This document shows positions 20,006-28,245 of a DNA stretch of 55,861 nucleotides, piece by piece. The number at the start of each line of letters is the position of its first letter. Position 1 is the first letter of the stretch. Source of the DNA: a virus. The notes below the pieces were generated by a model. That model made no database searches. It saw only the letters and a list, made by a program, of their open reading frames with translations, and was not told the DNA's origin. The stretch spans positions 1-55,861 of IMG/VR virus record IMGVR_UViG_3300048088_000770. The stretch is one strand, 5' to 3'. The translations under genes and the position numbers were made by a program.

Positions 20006-21377
20006 TCCATACAGCATCGAGGCCGAACACGGCCTGCTGGGCGCGATGATGATGCGCCCTGAGTTGATCGACACCCTGAGTGATGACCTATCCGCTGAGT
20101 CGTTCTACTTCCCAGAAAACGCCAATGTGTACCGGGGGATCATGGCGGTTCGCGCGGCTGGGCAGTTTGTTGACTTCCTGACCGTCGGGAACCACATCGG
20201 CGATCTGGATAGCGGGGCGCCTGCCTTCGCCTATTGCGCTGAGATCGTCAAGAACACCCCAAGCGTGGCCAACGCATCAACCTACGCCTCAATTGTCCGT
20301 GAGCGCGCCATAGACCGCGCTCTGTACGATCTGGGCAGCAATGCGATGGACATTGCGCAGAGCGAGCAGGATACCCAGTCGAAAATCTCCGCAATCCAAG
20401 CTGCCGCGATGGCGATCGATAGCGGCGCTGGCTCGGATGATGTGGTGCGGGCGTCTGACATCCTCGGTGATCAAGTTGAAGTTTGGCAGGATCGGTATGA
20501 CCGCTACCAGAAAGGCGAAACGCTGATCGGGCTGTCTACTGGTCTGGATGACCTCGACAAGGTGCTGGGTGGACTTCAACCAGAGCAACTGATCATCGTT
20601 GCCGGCCGCCCAGCTATGGGCAAGACCACGTTGGCCATGGGCTTTGTGATCGATGCAGCTGTTCGCCAATCGAAATCCGGCCTTGTCGTCAGCCTGGAGA
20701 TGAGCAAAGGCCAGTTGATCGACCGCGCCGTGGCCTCAGAAGGGAAAATTCCGCTAAGCCTGATCAAGAACGGCACAGCCTGCGAGACCCACAGCCATCA
20801 GCTCTCAGTCGCCTCGTCGAAGATCCACAAGTCAAAACTGTTCATTGCTGACCGTGCCGGCGCAACTGTTGGCCGTATCCGCTCGCTCGCCCGTCGCCAC
20901 AAGATGCGTTATGGCCTCGACATCCTCATGGTCGATTACCTCCAACTCATGGAAGGCGAGGGCGGTAACCGTACCGAAGAAATCAGCGGCATAAGTCGGG
21001 GCTGCAAGCTTCTGGCTCGCGAGCTTGGCATCCCTGTCGTGCTGCTCAGCCAACTCTCCCGCAAGTGCGAGGAGCGCCCGAACAAGCGCCCTATCCCGTC
21101 TGACCTGCGCGAGTCCGGCGCCATTGAGCAGGACGCCGACGTAATCCTCTTCGTGTACCGCGACGAGGTTTACCACGAGAACAGCGAATACAAAGGCGTC
21201 GCCGAAATCATCATCGGCAAGGGCCGCGACGTCGAGACCGGCACTGTTCGCGCCGCATTCCTCGGCCAGTACAACCGCTTTGAAAACCTCGCCGCCGGTT
21301 GGAAAGCCGAACCAGTAGAGACCGCCGCCAAAGTGACGCCTCTCTCCAGCCGCTATGCCAACAAGGAGAAATTCTGA
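19998..21377 (+). CDS. Replicative DnaB-type DNA helicase
   Basis: A 459-residue helicase. The DnaB N-terminal domain (YSIEAEHGLLGAMMMRPELI) is followed by the RecA-like motor domain with Walker A AGRPAMGKTTLAMG and Walker B DILMVDYLQLMEG. The C-terminus has LRESGAIEQDADVILFVYRD and IIIGKGRD. It unwinds phage DNA at the fork in 5' to 3' direction as a hexamer. The ATG at 19998 is preferred to an upstream alternative. Loading is probably by the O-like protein just upstream. Confidence 0.96.
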   Translation: MRDPYSIEAEHGLLGAMMMRPELIDTLSDDLSAESFYFPENANVYRGIMAVRAAGQFVDFLTVGNHIGDLDSGAPAFAYCAEIVKNTPSVANASTYASIVRERAIDRALYDLGSNAMDIAQSEQDTQSKISAIQAAAMAIDSGAGSDDVVRASDILGDQVEVWQDRYDRYQKGETLIGLSTGLDDLDKVLGGLQPEQLIIVAGRPAMGKTTLAMGFVIDAAVRQSKSGLVVSLEMSKGQLIDRAVASEGKIPLSLIKNGTACETHSHQLSVASSKIHKSKLFIADRAGATVGRIRSLARRHKMRYGLDILMVDYLQLMEGEGGNRTEEISGISRGCKLLARELGIPVVLLSQLSRKCEERPNKRPIPSDLRESGAIEQDADVILFVYRDEVYHENSEYKGVAEIIIGKGRDVETGTVRAAFLGQYNRFENLAAGWKAEPVETAAKVTPLSSRYANKEKF

Positions 21378-21595
21378 TGGCCGATGACATCGACATCGCG
21401 CAAGAGCGCATAGAGGCCGACATTGCCCATCGCATTGCATCGCGCACCATTTACACCGGCATCAGCGCCAAAGAGTGTGAGGAGTGCGGTGAAGACATTC
21501 CTGAGGAACGACGCGCTGCTGTGAAGGGCGTGAAGCTTTGCGCGCCTTGTGGGGCTTTGGTGGAGCTGAAGGCGAAGGGGGTGAGACGGTTATGA
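21377..21595 (+). CDS. DksA/TraR-type zinc finger protein
   Basis: A 72-residue protein (MADDIDIAQERIEADIAHRI). The four-cysteine pattern CEECGEDIPEERRAAVKGVK, then LCAPCG is that of the TraR/DksA C4 zinc finger. Phage TraR-like proteins bind RNA polymerase through its secondary channel and change promoter use without ppGpp. It shares TGATG with the helicase and ATGA with the methyltransferase. Confidence 0.85.
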   Translation: MADDIDIAQERIEADIAHRIASRTIYTGISAKECEECGEDIPEERRAAVKGVKLCAPCGALVELKAKGVRRL

Positions 21596-22389
21596 GCGAA
21601 TTCACTCTGCTGCAAGGGGATTGCCTAGAGGTCATGCGCTCACTGCCTGACGCCAGCGCCGACATGATCCTTGCTGACCTGCCTTATGGCTCAACGCAAT
21701 GCGCATGGGACGTCATCATCCCGTTCGAACCGCTTTGGGAGCAGTACCTTCGCATCGCGAAACCAGAAGCGGCAATCGTGCTGTGCGCGGCCCAGCCGTT
21801 CGCCTCGATGGTCGTCGCCAGCAATCCGAAGCACTACCGGTACGAATGGATCTGGGAGAAAGGGAACGCCACCGGCTTCCTCAACGCCAAGAAGCAGCCA
21901 CTCCGTGCGCACGAAAGCGCTCAGGTCTTCTATCGCCAGCAGCCTATTTACAACCCGCAGATGTCGAGTGGTCACGAGCGCAAGACGGCAAAGCGCAAGA
22001 CGGTCAATTCTGAGTGCTACGGCAAGGCCCTTGCGCTGACCGAATACGACTCGACGGAGCGGTACCCGCGCTCGGTGCAGTTCTTCTCGAGCGACAAGCA
22101 GACCGGCAGCTTCCACCCGACGCAGAAGCCAGTCGCGTGGATGGCGTTCCTGATCAGCACCTACACCAATCCTGGGCAAGTTGTGTTGGATAACACCATG
22201 GGTAGCGGTACCACAGGCGTGGCCTGTATACAGCTCGGGCGCCAGTTCATCGGCATCGAGCGTGATGTTGACGATCAGGGTCGGCTACTTGGCTATCTCG
22301 ACATCGCCACCAAGCGCATCACTGATGCCGTAAACCTTCGCGATGCACCGGTACCGCAGCTCAACCTGTTCAAGGAGGCTTGCGCATGA
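21592..22389 (+). CDS. DNA N-methyltransferase (N4/N6 type)
   Basis: A 265-residue site-specific DNA methyltransferase. The catalytic motif is DLPYG (ADLPYGSTQCAWD) and the AdoMet motif is DNTMGSGTTGVACIQLGRQF, lying after it: the beta-class order. HPTQKPVAWMAFLI is also typical of the class. The order fits N4-cytosine or N6-adenine enzymes. It starts MSEFTLLQGDCLEVM. No cognate nuclease is nearby, so it probably protects phage DNA or adjusts gene expression. Confidence 0.93.
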   Translation: MSEFTLLQGDCLEVMRSLPDASADMILADLPYGSTQCAWDVIIPFEPLWEQYLRIAKPEAAIVLCAAQPFASMVVASNPKHYRYEWIWEKGNATGFLNAKKQPLRAHESAQVFYRQQPIYNPQMSSGHERKTAKRKTVNSECYGKALALTEYDSTERYPRSVQFFSSDKQTGSFHPTQKPVAWMAFLISTYTNPGQVVLDNTMGSGTTGVACIQLGRQFIGIERDVDDQGRLLGYLDIATKRITDAVNLRDAPVPQLNLFKEACA

Positions 22390-22853
22390 GCAACGTAATC
22401 ATCAAGCCTCGCCACTTCTGGTCTGCCGGCGCCAGTCGAATCCGCGATGTGTTCAAGCTGGCCTTCCAGTTCGCCGCTGAGCTGTCCGTCTCCAGCGCAG
22501 TAGAGATCATCGTCCGCCCGGTGAAGTCCCGTCGCACCCTGGAGCAGAACGCCAAGCTCTGGGCAATGCTGGGCGACATCTCCCGCCAGGTTGAATGGCC
22601 GGTCAATGGCGTCATGCAGAAGCTCGACAGTGAAGACTGGAAGGCCCTAATGACCGCTGCAGCTCGCCAAGAGATCCGTATGGCCCAAGGCATCAATGGC
22701 GGTGTGGTCATGCTGGGGGAAAGCACCCGACGCATGACAGTGTCCGAGCTGGGCGACGTCATCGAGTGCATGTACGTCTTCGGCGCCGAGAAGGGCGTCA
22801 CCTGGAGCGAGCCAAAAGGGCAGATGCCAGAGACTTGGGAGGCGGCAGCATGA
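22386..22853 (+). CDS. ninB: NinB-like recombination protein
   Basis: A 155-residue protein with NinB family landmarks: KSRRTLEQNAKLWAMLGDIS, then QVEWPVNGVMQKLDSEDWK and STRRMTVSELGDVIECMYVF. NinB (lambda Orf) binds SSB and single-stranded DNA and stands in for host RecFOR in phage recombination. It is followed by NinG two genes later, as in lambda nin regions. Confidence 0.88.
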   Translation: MSNVIIKPRHFWSAGASRIRDVFKLAFQFAAELSVSSAVEIIVRPVKSRRTLEQNAKLWAMLGDISRQVEWPVNGVMQKLDSEDWKALMTAAARQEIRMAQGINGGVVMLGESTRRMTVSELGDVIECMYVFGAEKGVTWSEPKGQMPETWEAAA

Positions 22854-23119
22854 GCCAGTTCAAGCCGGGCGATCTTGCCCTGACCATCGTCGACGACCCG
22901 GAAATTCCAGCCTACAGCGTTGTGACGCTCGATTCCGCGATCAAGAAGGGCGAGGACTGCCTTACATGGGACGACAAGCCTTCAGTGGCAAAGGAGGATG
23001 GCTGGTTTGTCATCCATACGAACGCCGCCGACGAGCGCTTATATGCCGAAAGGGAGTTGATGCCGTTGAAAGGCAATTTCCAGCCAGAGCAGCAAAAGTC
23101 GCGGGAGGTGGTTGAGTGA
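22850..23119 (+). CDS. Hypothetical phage protein
   Basis: An 89-residue protein (MSQFKPGDLALTIVDDPEIP). It looks like a small beta-barrel protein: FKPGDLALT at the start and KEDGWFVIHTN in the middle, then RELMPLKGNF. ATGA overlap upstream and GTGA overlap downstream. Function unknown, but the N-terminal pattern recurs in ORFs of nin-like regions. Confidence 0.6.
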   Translation: MSQFKPGDLALTIVDDPEIPAYSVVTLDSAIKKGEDCLTWDDKPSVAKEDGWFVIHTNAADERLYAERELMPLKGNFQPEQQKSREVVE

Positions 23120-23442
23120 GCTCCTACAACGACGATATTCAGAAATGGATCAAACGCAGCAATCGCAAGGCAGCGAAGTTGATCCGTTCGGAAAACGGAA
23201 AGCACCACATCGTCTACTTCGACAAGGGGAAAGCCCGCGTTGGCGTTGTAGCTGACGGGATGTATTGCCGCTACGGCGTTGCATGCCGGGGGGCGATGTA
23301 CAGCACAGATCCACTGAGCCTGTGGCAATCAGGCCCTGGGGCATGCACGCAAGCCGATGTACAGATTATGGCCGACTACATATTGGATACCTGCTTACTT
23401 CCTGATTTCGATTTCGGATCGATCAAGGGGCTGAAATGGTGA
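23116..23442 (+). CDS. Hypothetical phage protein
   Basis: A 108-residue protein starting at GTG (MSSYNDDIQKWIKRSNRKAA). The basic N-terminus is followed by a beta segment (HHIVYFDKGKARVGVVADGM). The C-terminus is acidic (DTCLLPDFDFGSIKG). It is encoded between NinB and NinG in the rightward operon. No family is recognised. Confidence 0.6.
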   Translation: MSSYNDDIQKWIKRSNRKAAKLIRSENGKHHIVYFDKGKARVGVVADGMYCRYGVACRGAMYSTDPLSLWQSGPGACTQADVQIMADYILDTCLLPDFDFGSIKGLKW

Positions 23443-24014
23443 TCTCGACCAAGCCCCGCAAAGCCAAGACCTGCACCAACCCAGAGTGCGGGGCCTCATT
23501 CGACCCTCAACGCCTCGGTCAGAAGGTCTGCAGCCCTGCCTGCGCGCTAGCAACCAAGGACGTGAACGCTGACAAGGCGCGCAAGGCTCTTGCCGATGTT
23601 GGCCGAAAGGAGCTTAGAGCGGACAAGGAGCGCGTTAAGCCGAAAGGGCAGTACATGCGTGAGGCGCAGACCGCTTTCAACGCCTGGGTGCGCGAGCGTG
23701 ACGCCAAGCTGCCGTGCATCAGTTGCGGTCGGCACCACGAGGGCAAGTATGACGCCGGGCACTACCGCACCGTCGGCAGCAACCCCGCGCTGAGATTCGA
23801 GCCGCTCAATTGCCATCGCCAGTGTTCGCCATGCAATACGCACAAGTCCGGCGACATCGTGAACTACCGCATCGAGCTGGTGAAGCGGATCGGCGCCGAG
23901 AAAGTGGAATGGCTTGAAGGCCCCCACGAACCCAAGCGCTACACCATCGAAGACCTCAAGGCCATCACCGCCGAATACCGCGCCAAGACCCGTGAACTCA
24001 GGAGAGCAGCATGA
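23436..24014 (+). CDS. ninG: NinG-like recombination endonuclease (Rap)
   Basis: A 192-residue protein of the lambda NinG/Rap family. It has an N-terminal zinc unit (CTNPECGASFDP, KVCSPACA), a central basic helix, and the nuclease-like part with CISCGRHHEGKYDAGHYRTV, then LNCHRQCSPCNTHKSGD. Rap cuts D-loop and Holliday-junction-like structures in phage recombination. Confidence 0.92.
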   Translation: MVISTKPRKAKTCTNPECGASFDPQRLGQKVCSPACALATKDVNADKARKALADVGRKELRADKERVKPKGQYMREAQTAFNAWVRERDAKLPCISCGRHHEGKYDAGHYRTVGSNPALRFEPLNCHRQCSPCNTHKSGDIVNYRIELVKRIGAEKVEWLEGPHEPKRYTIEDLKAITAEYRAKTRELRRAA

Positions 24015-24121
24015 TCCTTCACCTCTACTTCTGCTTCATGTTGTTACTCGGTGGAGGGCTGCTCGAATGCTGCCGCCGGCTGTGGATTAAGGACAAGGCT
24101 CGGCGGGGGATTCGGCCATGA
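24011..24121 (+). CDS. Small membrane protein
   Basis: A 36-residue frame (MILHLYFCFMLLLGGGLLEC then a basic tail RRLWIKDKARRG) with one hydrophobic helix, coupled by ATGA on both sides. The arrangement suggests a C-in micropeptide. Function unknown. Confidence 0.5.
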   Translation: MILHLYFCFMLLLGGGLLECCRRLWIKDKARRGIRP

Positions 24122-24327
24122 ACTGGAAACCAGTAGGCGAAAGCAAGCGCTGCATTTCGTCCGATGAGGGCTATCTGATCAGCAAGTATTCGCTGGAGGA
24201 GGGTTTTGCCTATATCGCACGCACTCCGTCTCCAGCCTCGAAGCTTTTGACCGTAGGCACCGATCTGGACAGTGCCAAGGCCGCATGTGTCAAAGATCTT
24301 GAATCAGCGAAAGGGGAAGCGGCATGA
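24118..24327 (+). CDS. Hypothetical phage protein
   Basis: A 69-residue protein (MNWKPVGESKRCISSDEGYL). The fold appears to be a small alpha/beta domain; the end is ATKAACVKDLE-like (SAKAACVKDLESAKGE). The pattern W-P-V----RCI-SDEGY recurs in phage early genes. ATGA overlaps upstream and downstream. Function unknown. Confidence 0.55.
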   Translation: MNWKPVGESKRCISSDEGYLISKYSLEEGFAYIARTPSPASKLLTVGTDLDSAKAACVKDLESAKGEAA

Positions 24328-24617
24328 CCCCTGAACTGCAATTTCCGATTGTGTTCGTCTCGGCATTCTTCCAGGTGTTCCTGCTTGGTCTGAACAGCAA
24401 GCTGCTGCGTGACGACAAGATTATCGCCGGTTTCTTCGTGAGCTGGATGATCACCCTGGCGCAGTTCGCCTACATCTGGGCGGTTGCGCATTCAAACATT
24501 TCCACCGGTTATTTCCTGATCGTCTCCGGCTTCGGTGGCTCGATCGGCATCACAGCGGCGCAGTTCTTCTACCGCTGGTATGACTCAAAATTCCACCGCA
24601 AAGGGGCCGCAGCATGA
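24324..24617 (+). CDS. Multi-pass phage membrane protein
   Basis: A 97-residue protein with three predicted membrane helices: FPIVFVSAFFQVFLLGL, GFFVSWMITLAQFAYIW and FLIVSGFGGSIGITAAQF. The C-terminus is basic (YDSKFHRKG). It is probably an inner-membrane protein; superinfection exclusion is conceivable but not shown. Confidence 0.6.
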   Translation: MTPELQFPIVFVSAFFQVFLLGLNSKLLRDDKIIAGFFVSWMITLAQFAYIWAVAHSNISTGYFLIVSGFGGSIGITAAQFFYRWYDSKFHRKGAAA

Positions 24618-25048
24618 CCGACATCAAGCCGACCAACCCAAAAGATCTGATCGGTAGCGGGAAGTTGCCGCTGCACCTGTGGCCCGTGACCGCTACCGCA
24701 CTGGGTAGCCTTGGCCTGCTCGACGGCATGCTCAAATACGGCCGGTCGAACTTCCGCGCTGTTGGCGTCCGGGCATCGATCTACTACGACGCAGCCAGTC
24801 GGCACCTGAACGCATGGTTCGAAGGGGAGGCAGTCGATCCAGACAGTGGCCTTCCACATCTGGCCCACGCGCTTGCGTGCCTTGCGATCATCGTGGATGC
24901 AGAGGCCGCTGGAAAGCTCAACGACGACCGCATGCACCCGGGCGGCTACCGAGCCCTGATCAATTCCCTCACGCCGCACGTCGCACGCCTGAAGGAAGTC
25001 CACGAAGGCAAGTCCCCTACGCACTACACCATCGAAGGGGCTCAATAA
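24614..25048 (+). CDS. MazZ-like dATP/dGTP diphosphohydrolase family protein
   Basis: A 144-residue protein of the family formerly called DUF5664, which includes MazZ, the dATP/dGTP pyrophosphohydrolase of diaminopurine phages. Landmarks are NPKDLIGSGKLPLHLWPV, KYGRSNFR, YYDAASRHLNAWFEGE and HLAHALACLAIIVDAE. Conserved acidic and histidine residues likely bind metal. I see no PurZ or specialised polymerase here, so base replacement is not implied. It may trim host nucleotide pools. Confidence 0.75.
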   Translation: MTDIKPTNPKDLIGSGKLPLHLWPVTATALGSLGLLDGMLKYGRSNFRAVGVRASIYYDAASRHLNAWFEGEAVDPDSGLPHLAHALACLAIIVDAEAAGKLNDDRMHPGGYRALINSLTPHVARLKEVHEGKSPTHYTIEGAQ

Positions 25049-26190
25049 TGGCCGAACGCAAAGTAACCGACGAGCAGCTTGTCGAGGCCTTCAAGACCAT
25101 GAGCCTCTCTCAAGCTGCCAAGCACTTCGACATGGGTCAGCGCAGCATCGAGAAGCGCAAGGCGAACCTGATCCGCAAAGGATGGAGCCCCGAGCACGAC
25201 ATGACCCACATCGTCCCGGACGGCTTCAAGCTCAAAGGCACGTCGAGCCTGTACAAGCAGGGCGTCAAGGCACCGGTACTTCAATGGGTAAAGACGACAG
25301 TTGACAGCGATCGTCAGCACGCGATGTTGCTGGCCGCCTGCGAGGCAATGACCCAGGACCTGCCGCAGGTTGACGCAGTAAGAGGGCCTATTTCGACCCT
25401 CTCGCAACTCATGGCGGTGTATCCAATCGGGGATGCCCACATCGGAATGAGAGCGTGGGGGGAGGAGACTCAGGGCGATAGCTGGGACATGACAGAGGCC
25501 GAACGCGTCCAGTGTGGCGCAATGGCTGCGCTTGTTGACCTGGCCCCGCCAGCCTCCAGCGCTGTGATCATCAATCTTGGCGACTGGCTGCACGCTGACA
25601 ACATGGAAGGCATGACATCCCGCTCAGGCCACGTCATGGACCTTGACGGGCGTTACGCCAAGATGATCAGCGTGGGTATCAAGGTGATGCGTCAGTGCAT
25701 ATCCTCGGCGCTCAAGAAGCACGACACCGTTCGGGTGATCAATGTCGTCGGCAACCATGACGACACTGGCGCGCTGTGGATGTCCGTCGCCCTGTACCAC
25801 ACCTACGAGAACGAGCCGCGCGTCATCATCGATCGCGCTCCGTCGGCATTCCACTACATCGAGCACGGCAAGGTGCTGATCGGCACCAACCACGGGCACA
25901 ACTGCAAGGGCGATCGCCTGCCAGGCGTCATGGCCACGGATCAGGCTGAAGCATGGGGCCGCACCAAGTTCCGCTACTGGTATCTCGGCCATGTCCACCA
26001 CCAGACCGTCAAGGAGTGCTCAGGCGTCACTTTGGAGACGTTTGGCACGCTGACGGCCAAGGATGCATGGGCTGCCTTCGGCGGTTACCGGGCACAGCAG
26101 AACATGAAGTGCATCGTCCACCACAAGGAGTTCGGAGAAGTAGCTCGGCACACGGTGAACCCGGACATGTTGAAGGAGGTGGCAGCATGA
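25048..26190 (+). CDS. Phage metallophosphoesterase with N-terminal HTH
   Basis: A 380-residue protein. Residues 1-45 look like an HTH (VTDEQLVEAFKTMSLSQAAK). From about 110 a calcineurin-like phosphoesterase domain shows the metal motifs PIGDAHIG, INLGDWLHADN, VVGNHDD, GTNHGH and YLGHVHHQ. Such phage enzymes are usually nucleases or nucleic acid phosphatases. It starts MAERKVTDEQL; the long upstream extension of the frame overlaps the previous gene. The HTH fusion suggests sequence-targeted DNA processing, which is inference. Confidence 0.85.
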   Translation: MAERKVTDEQLVEAFKTMSLSQAAKHFDMGQRSIEKRKANLIRKGWSPEHDMTHIVPDGFKLKGTSSLYKQGVKAPVLQWVKTTVDSDRQHAMLLAACEAMTQDLPQVDAVRGPISTLSQLMAVYPIGDAHIGMRAWGEETQGDSWDMTEAERVQCGAMAALVDLAPPASSAVIINLGDWLHADNMEGMTSRSGHVMDLDGRYAKMISVGIKVMRQCISSALKKHDTVRVINVVGNHDDTGALWMSVALYHTYENEPRVIIDRAPSAFHYIEHGKVLIGTNHGHNCKGDRLPGVMATDQAEAWGRTKFRYWYLGHVHHQTVKECSGVTLETFGTLTAKDAWAAFGGYRAQQNMKCIVHHKEFGEVARHTVNPDMLKEVAA

Positions 26191-26822
26191 GTGCTATGAC
26201 GAATGCACGTGATGAGGCAAAGGCTCGTGGTGACTCCCGTTTCAAGATGACTGAGCCCTGCAGGAATGGACACATTTCTGAAAGGCTCGTATCGAATATG
26301 ACGTGCTGCCAATGTTCGGCCGAGTACCGCCCAAAGTACCAGCAAGAGAACATGCAGAAATGGGAAGAGTATCGCGCATCAAACAGGGGGCGTTTGGCTG
26401 ATAACGCCAGGGCCTACAGAAAGGAAAACCGGGCAGTGATCAGCGAAAAGGATGTCGCGAGACGCCGCATCAAACGCAAGGAAGACCCAGTTTTTGCATT
26501 GGTCCACCGCCTCCGAGCGCGAATCGCGATGGCGTACAAAGGCAGCTTAAAACCCGCATCAACCATGCGATTGATCGGGTGCAGATTTGAAGAGTTCGCC
26601 TGCCACATCGAAAGCCAATTCGAGACAGGCATGACCTGGAGTAACAGAGGGGCTTGGCACGTTGACCACAAAACCCCGATCAGCGCATTTGATCTGCAAA
26701 CCGAAGTCGGCGCCTTGGCAGCCTTTCATTGGAGTAATTGCCAGCCCCTCTGGGCGATAGACAATCTCAAGAAAGGCTCCAGAACCATCAATTCCGACAT
26801 GCTGAAAGTGAGGGCCGCTTAA
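26187..26822 (+). CDS. HNH endonuclease-like protein
   Basis: A 211-residue protein. The C-terminus has HNH landmarks HVDHKTPISAF, then FHWSNCQPLWAIDNLKKGSR. The N-terminus has a zinc-type CRNGH and CCQCSAEYRPKY. This architecture is common in mobile phage endonucleases. It is inserted between the phosphoesterase and the next gene with ATGA overlap. It is likely a homing endonuclease or a structure-specific nuclease. Confidence 0.82.
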   Translation: MSAMTNARDEAKARGDSRFKMTEPCRNGHISERLVSNMTCCQCSAEYRPKYQQENMQKWEEYRASNRGRLADNARAYRKENRAVISEKDVARRRIKRKEDPVFALVHRLRARIAMAYKGSLKPASTMRLIGCRFEEFACHIESQFETGMTWSNRGAWHVDHKTPISAFDLQTEVGALAAFHWSNCQPLWAIDNLKKGSRTINSDMLKVRAA

Positions 26823-27367
26823 TGACCTACCGCAACGTCGTATCCGCAGTTGTCCGCGCTCTCGCCGCCGAGACGATCAACTCGGCAGGGGGTTGTGACT
26901 TCGAGCCGAAGGTCCAGTGCGCCAAGCAGAAGGGGGAGATCGTCGGGAAGGAGGCTGCGTTCCTCCAAGATTGCTGGGTGTTCGGTCGGCTGCACAAGGG
27001 GCTTGAGCCTGCTCAGTGGCGTGCGCTGGTGGCGAAGTTCTCCACGCACACCGATCGTAAGCACGCGGCCATTGCAGAGCTGACACGAGCCATCCAGTCT
27101 CCGGCGCCTGAACGCTTCCGCCATTGCGCTGTAGTTACCTGGGCGTTGCCGAAGCTGCCGGGTGTGGATGGGAAGCGCTCAACAAACGTGCTGCCTGCGG
27201 CGTGGTATGAAATGTCGAACTGGGATGAAGACGGCCGCCCTGAGCCAACACTTCGCCGGTGGCGCACTTCGATTCGCAAGGTTCTTGAAGGTCAGGTAAA
27301 CGAAGCGCTCTGCGCAGCTCAAGATATCCTTGACCGGGAAGGTCTGCTGATGGGGGATGTTGCATGA
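26822..27367 (+). CDS. Hypothetical protein in the late-regulator position
   Basis: A 181-residue protein (MTYRNVVSAVVRALAAETIN). It is mostly helical, with VGKEAAFLQDCWVFGRLHKG and WALPKLPGVDGKRSTNV; no zinc finger is visible. It is the second-last gene of the rightward early operon, the usual place of antitermination protein Q, ahead of three stacked terminators. A Q-like role is attractive but there is no motif to prove it. Confidence 0.55.
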   Translation: MTYRNVVSAVVRALAAETINSAGGCDFEPKVQCAKQKGEIVGKEAAFLQDCWVFGRLHKGLEPAQWRALVAKFSTHTDRKHAAIAELTRAIQSPAPERFRHCAVVTWALPKLPGVDGKRSTNVLPAAWYEMSNWDEDGRPEPTLRRWRTSIRKVLEGQVNEALCAAQDILDREGLLMGDVA

Positions 27368-27897
27368 AGCGAAGAGTTACGTATGAGCGTTTGAGACAAG
27401 CTCTAAGCTATAGCCCGGTCGTTGGTGTTTTCGAATGGCGGATTTCTGGGCATGGACTTCGGCCCGGGTATCTTGCCGGGTGTGTCGACGACAAGGGCTA
27501 CATCAACATCATGCTTGATGGTGTGCGTTACAAGGGTCACCAGTTGGCATGGTTCTATATGACGCGGAAATGGCCGGAAAGCGGAATCGACCACAAAGAT
27601 GGCGACCGCTCGAACAATGCGTTCGCCAACCTTCGAGAGGCCGATCAGGAAAAGAACTGCGCTAATCGGAAAATCAACAGTTTGAATACAAATGGCGTGA
27701 AAGGCGTCTATTACTGCAAGGCAAGCAAAAAGTGGGTGGCGCGGATCTTCAGCCACAAGAAAATCGCCTATCGCGAAGAGTTCGAAACTCTTGAGCAGGC
27801 TGATGCCGGCGTGCGCGAAGCAAGGGAAAGATTGCATGGTGAGTTCGCAAATCATGGAATTCACAAATTCGAGCAAGAAGAGCTTGACTCCTGGTGA
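27364..27897 (+). CDS. HNH homing endonuclease with AP2 domain
   Basis: A 177-residue protein. The HNH_3-type nuclease part has WFYMTRKWPESGIDHKDGDR, NNAFANLREADQEKNCANRK. An AP2 DNA-binding domain follows (NTNGVKGVYYCKASKKWVAR, then EFETLEQADAGVREARE). The layout is the classic phage free-standing homing endonuclease. It is the last gene before the terminator cluster and has its own codon style. Confidence 0.92.
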   Translation: MKRRVTYERLRQALSYSPVVGVFEWRISGHGLRPGYLAGCVDDKGYINIMLDGVRYKGHQLAWFYMTRKWPESGIDHKDGDRSNNAFANLREADQEKNCANRKINSLNTNGVKGVYYCKASKKWVARIFSHKKIAYREEFETLEQADAGVREARERLHGEFANHGIHKFEQEELDSW

Positions 27898-27960
27898 TCA
27901 AACGATCAATATTCACGTCATCTTGGGTTATGTACGTTTGTATGTGACGCAGACAAGATC

Positions 27961-27988
27961 AAGCCCGACCACTGAGTTGGGCTTTTTT
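27961..27988 (+). terminator. Terminator 1 of the early-late boundary
   Basis: Stem AAGCCCGAC / GTTGGGCTT followed by TTTTTTG. It ends the rightward early operon 60 bases after the HNH gene. Confidence 0.8.
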
Positions 27989-28125
27989 GTGCGTGAACAC
28001 TTTTGACTGAGCCATCATGCCGGATGCTCTGGGCTCCTTCGTAACTCCGGCCTTATCAACCAACGCCAAGTGACCGCAGATGCGGAAGTCCGAGCAGCCT
28101 CTCAACGATGCACAAATCGCCCGGC

Positions 28126-28160
28126 AAGGCCCAGCTCTCACCAAGCTTGGCCTTTTTATT
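28126..28160 (+). terminator. Terminator 2 of the early-late boundary
   Basis: Stem AAGGCC-C-AGCT / AGCT-T-GGCCTT with one mismatch, followed by TTTTATTTT. The second of three in a 250-base stretch that has no gene. Confidence 0.7.
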
Positions 28161-28188
28161 TTCCTCATCCACTGCTCCCCAGCAGTTT

Positions 28189-28212
28189 GGCGCCCGCACT
28201 GGCGCCTTTTTT
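28189..28212 (+). terminator. Terminator 3 of the early-late boundary
   Basis: Perfect GGCGCC-CGCACT-GGCGCC stem followed by six T, 34 bases before the first late gene. Strong terminators directly before late genes usually imply an antitermination (Q-type) control. Confidence 0.8.
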
Positions 28213-28245
28213 CTTTCCACTACATGCAACTGAGAGGTCGAGCGC

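Noticed and set aside
24814-25047. N-terminal extension of the phosphoesterase
   Set aside because: It overlaps the MazZ-like gene in another frame. The ATG at 25048 matches the gene order and domain start.
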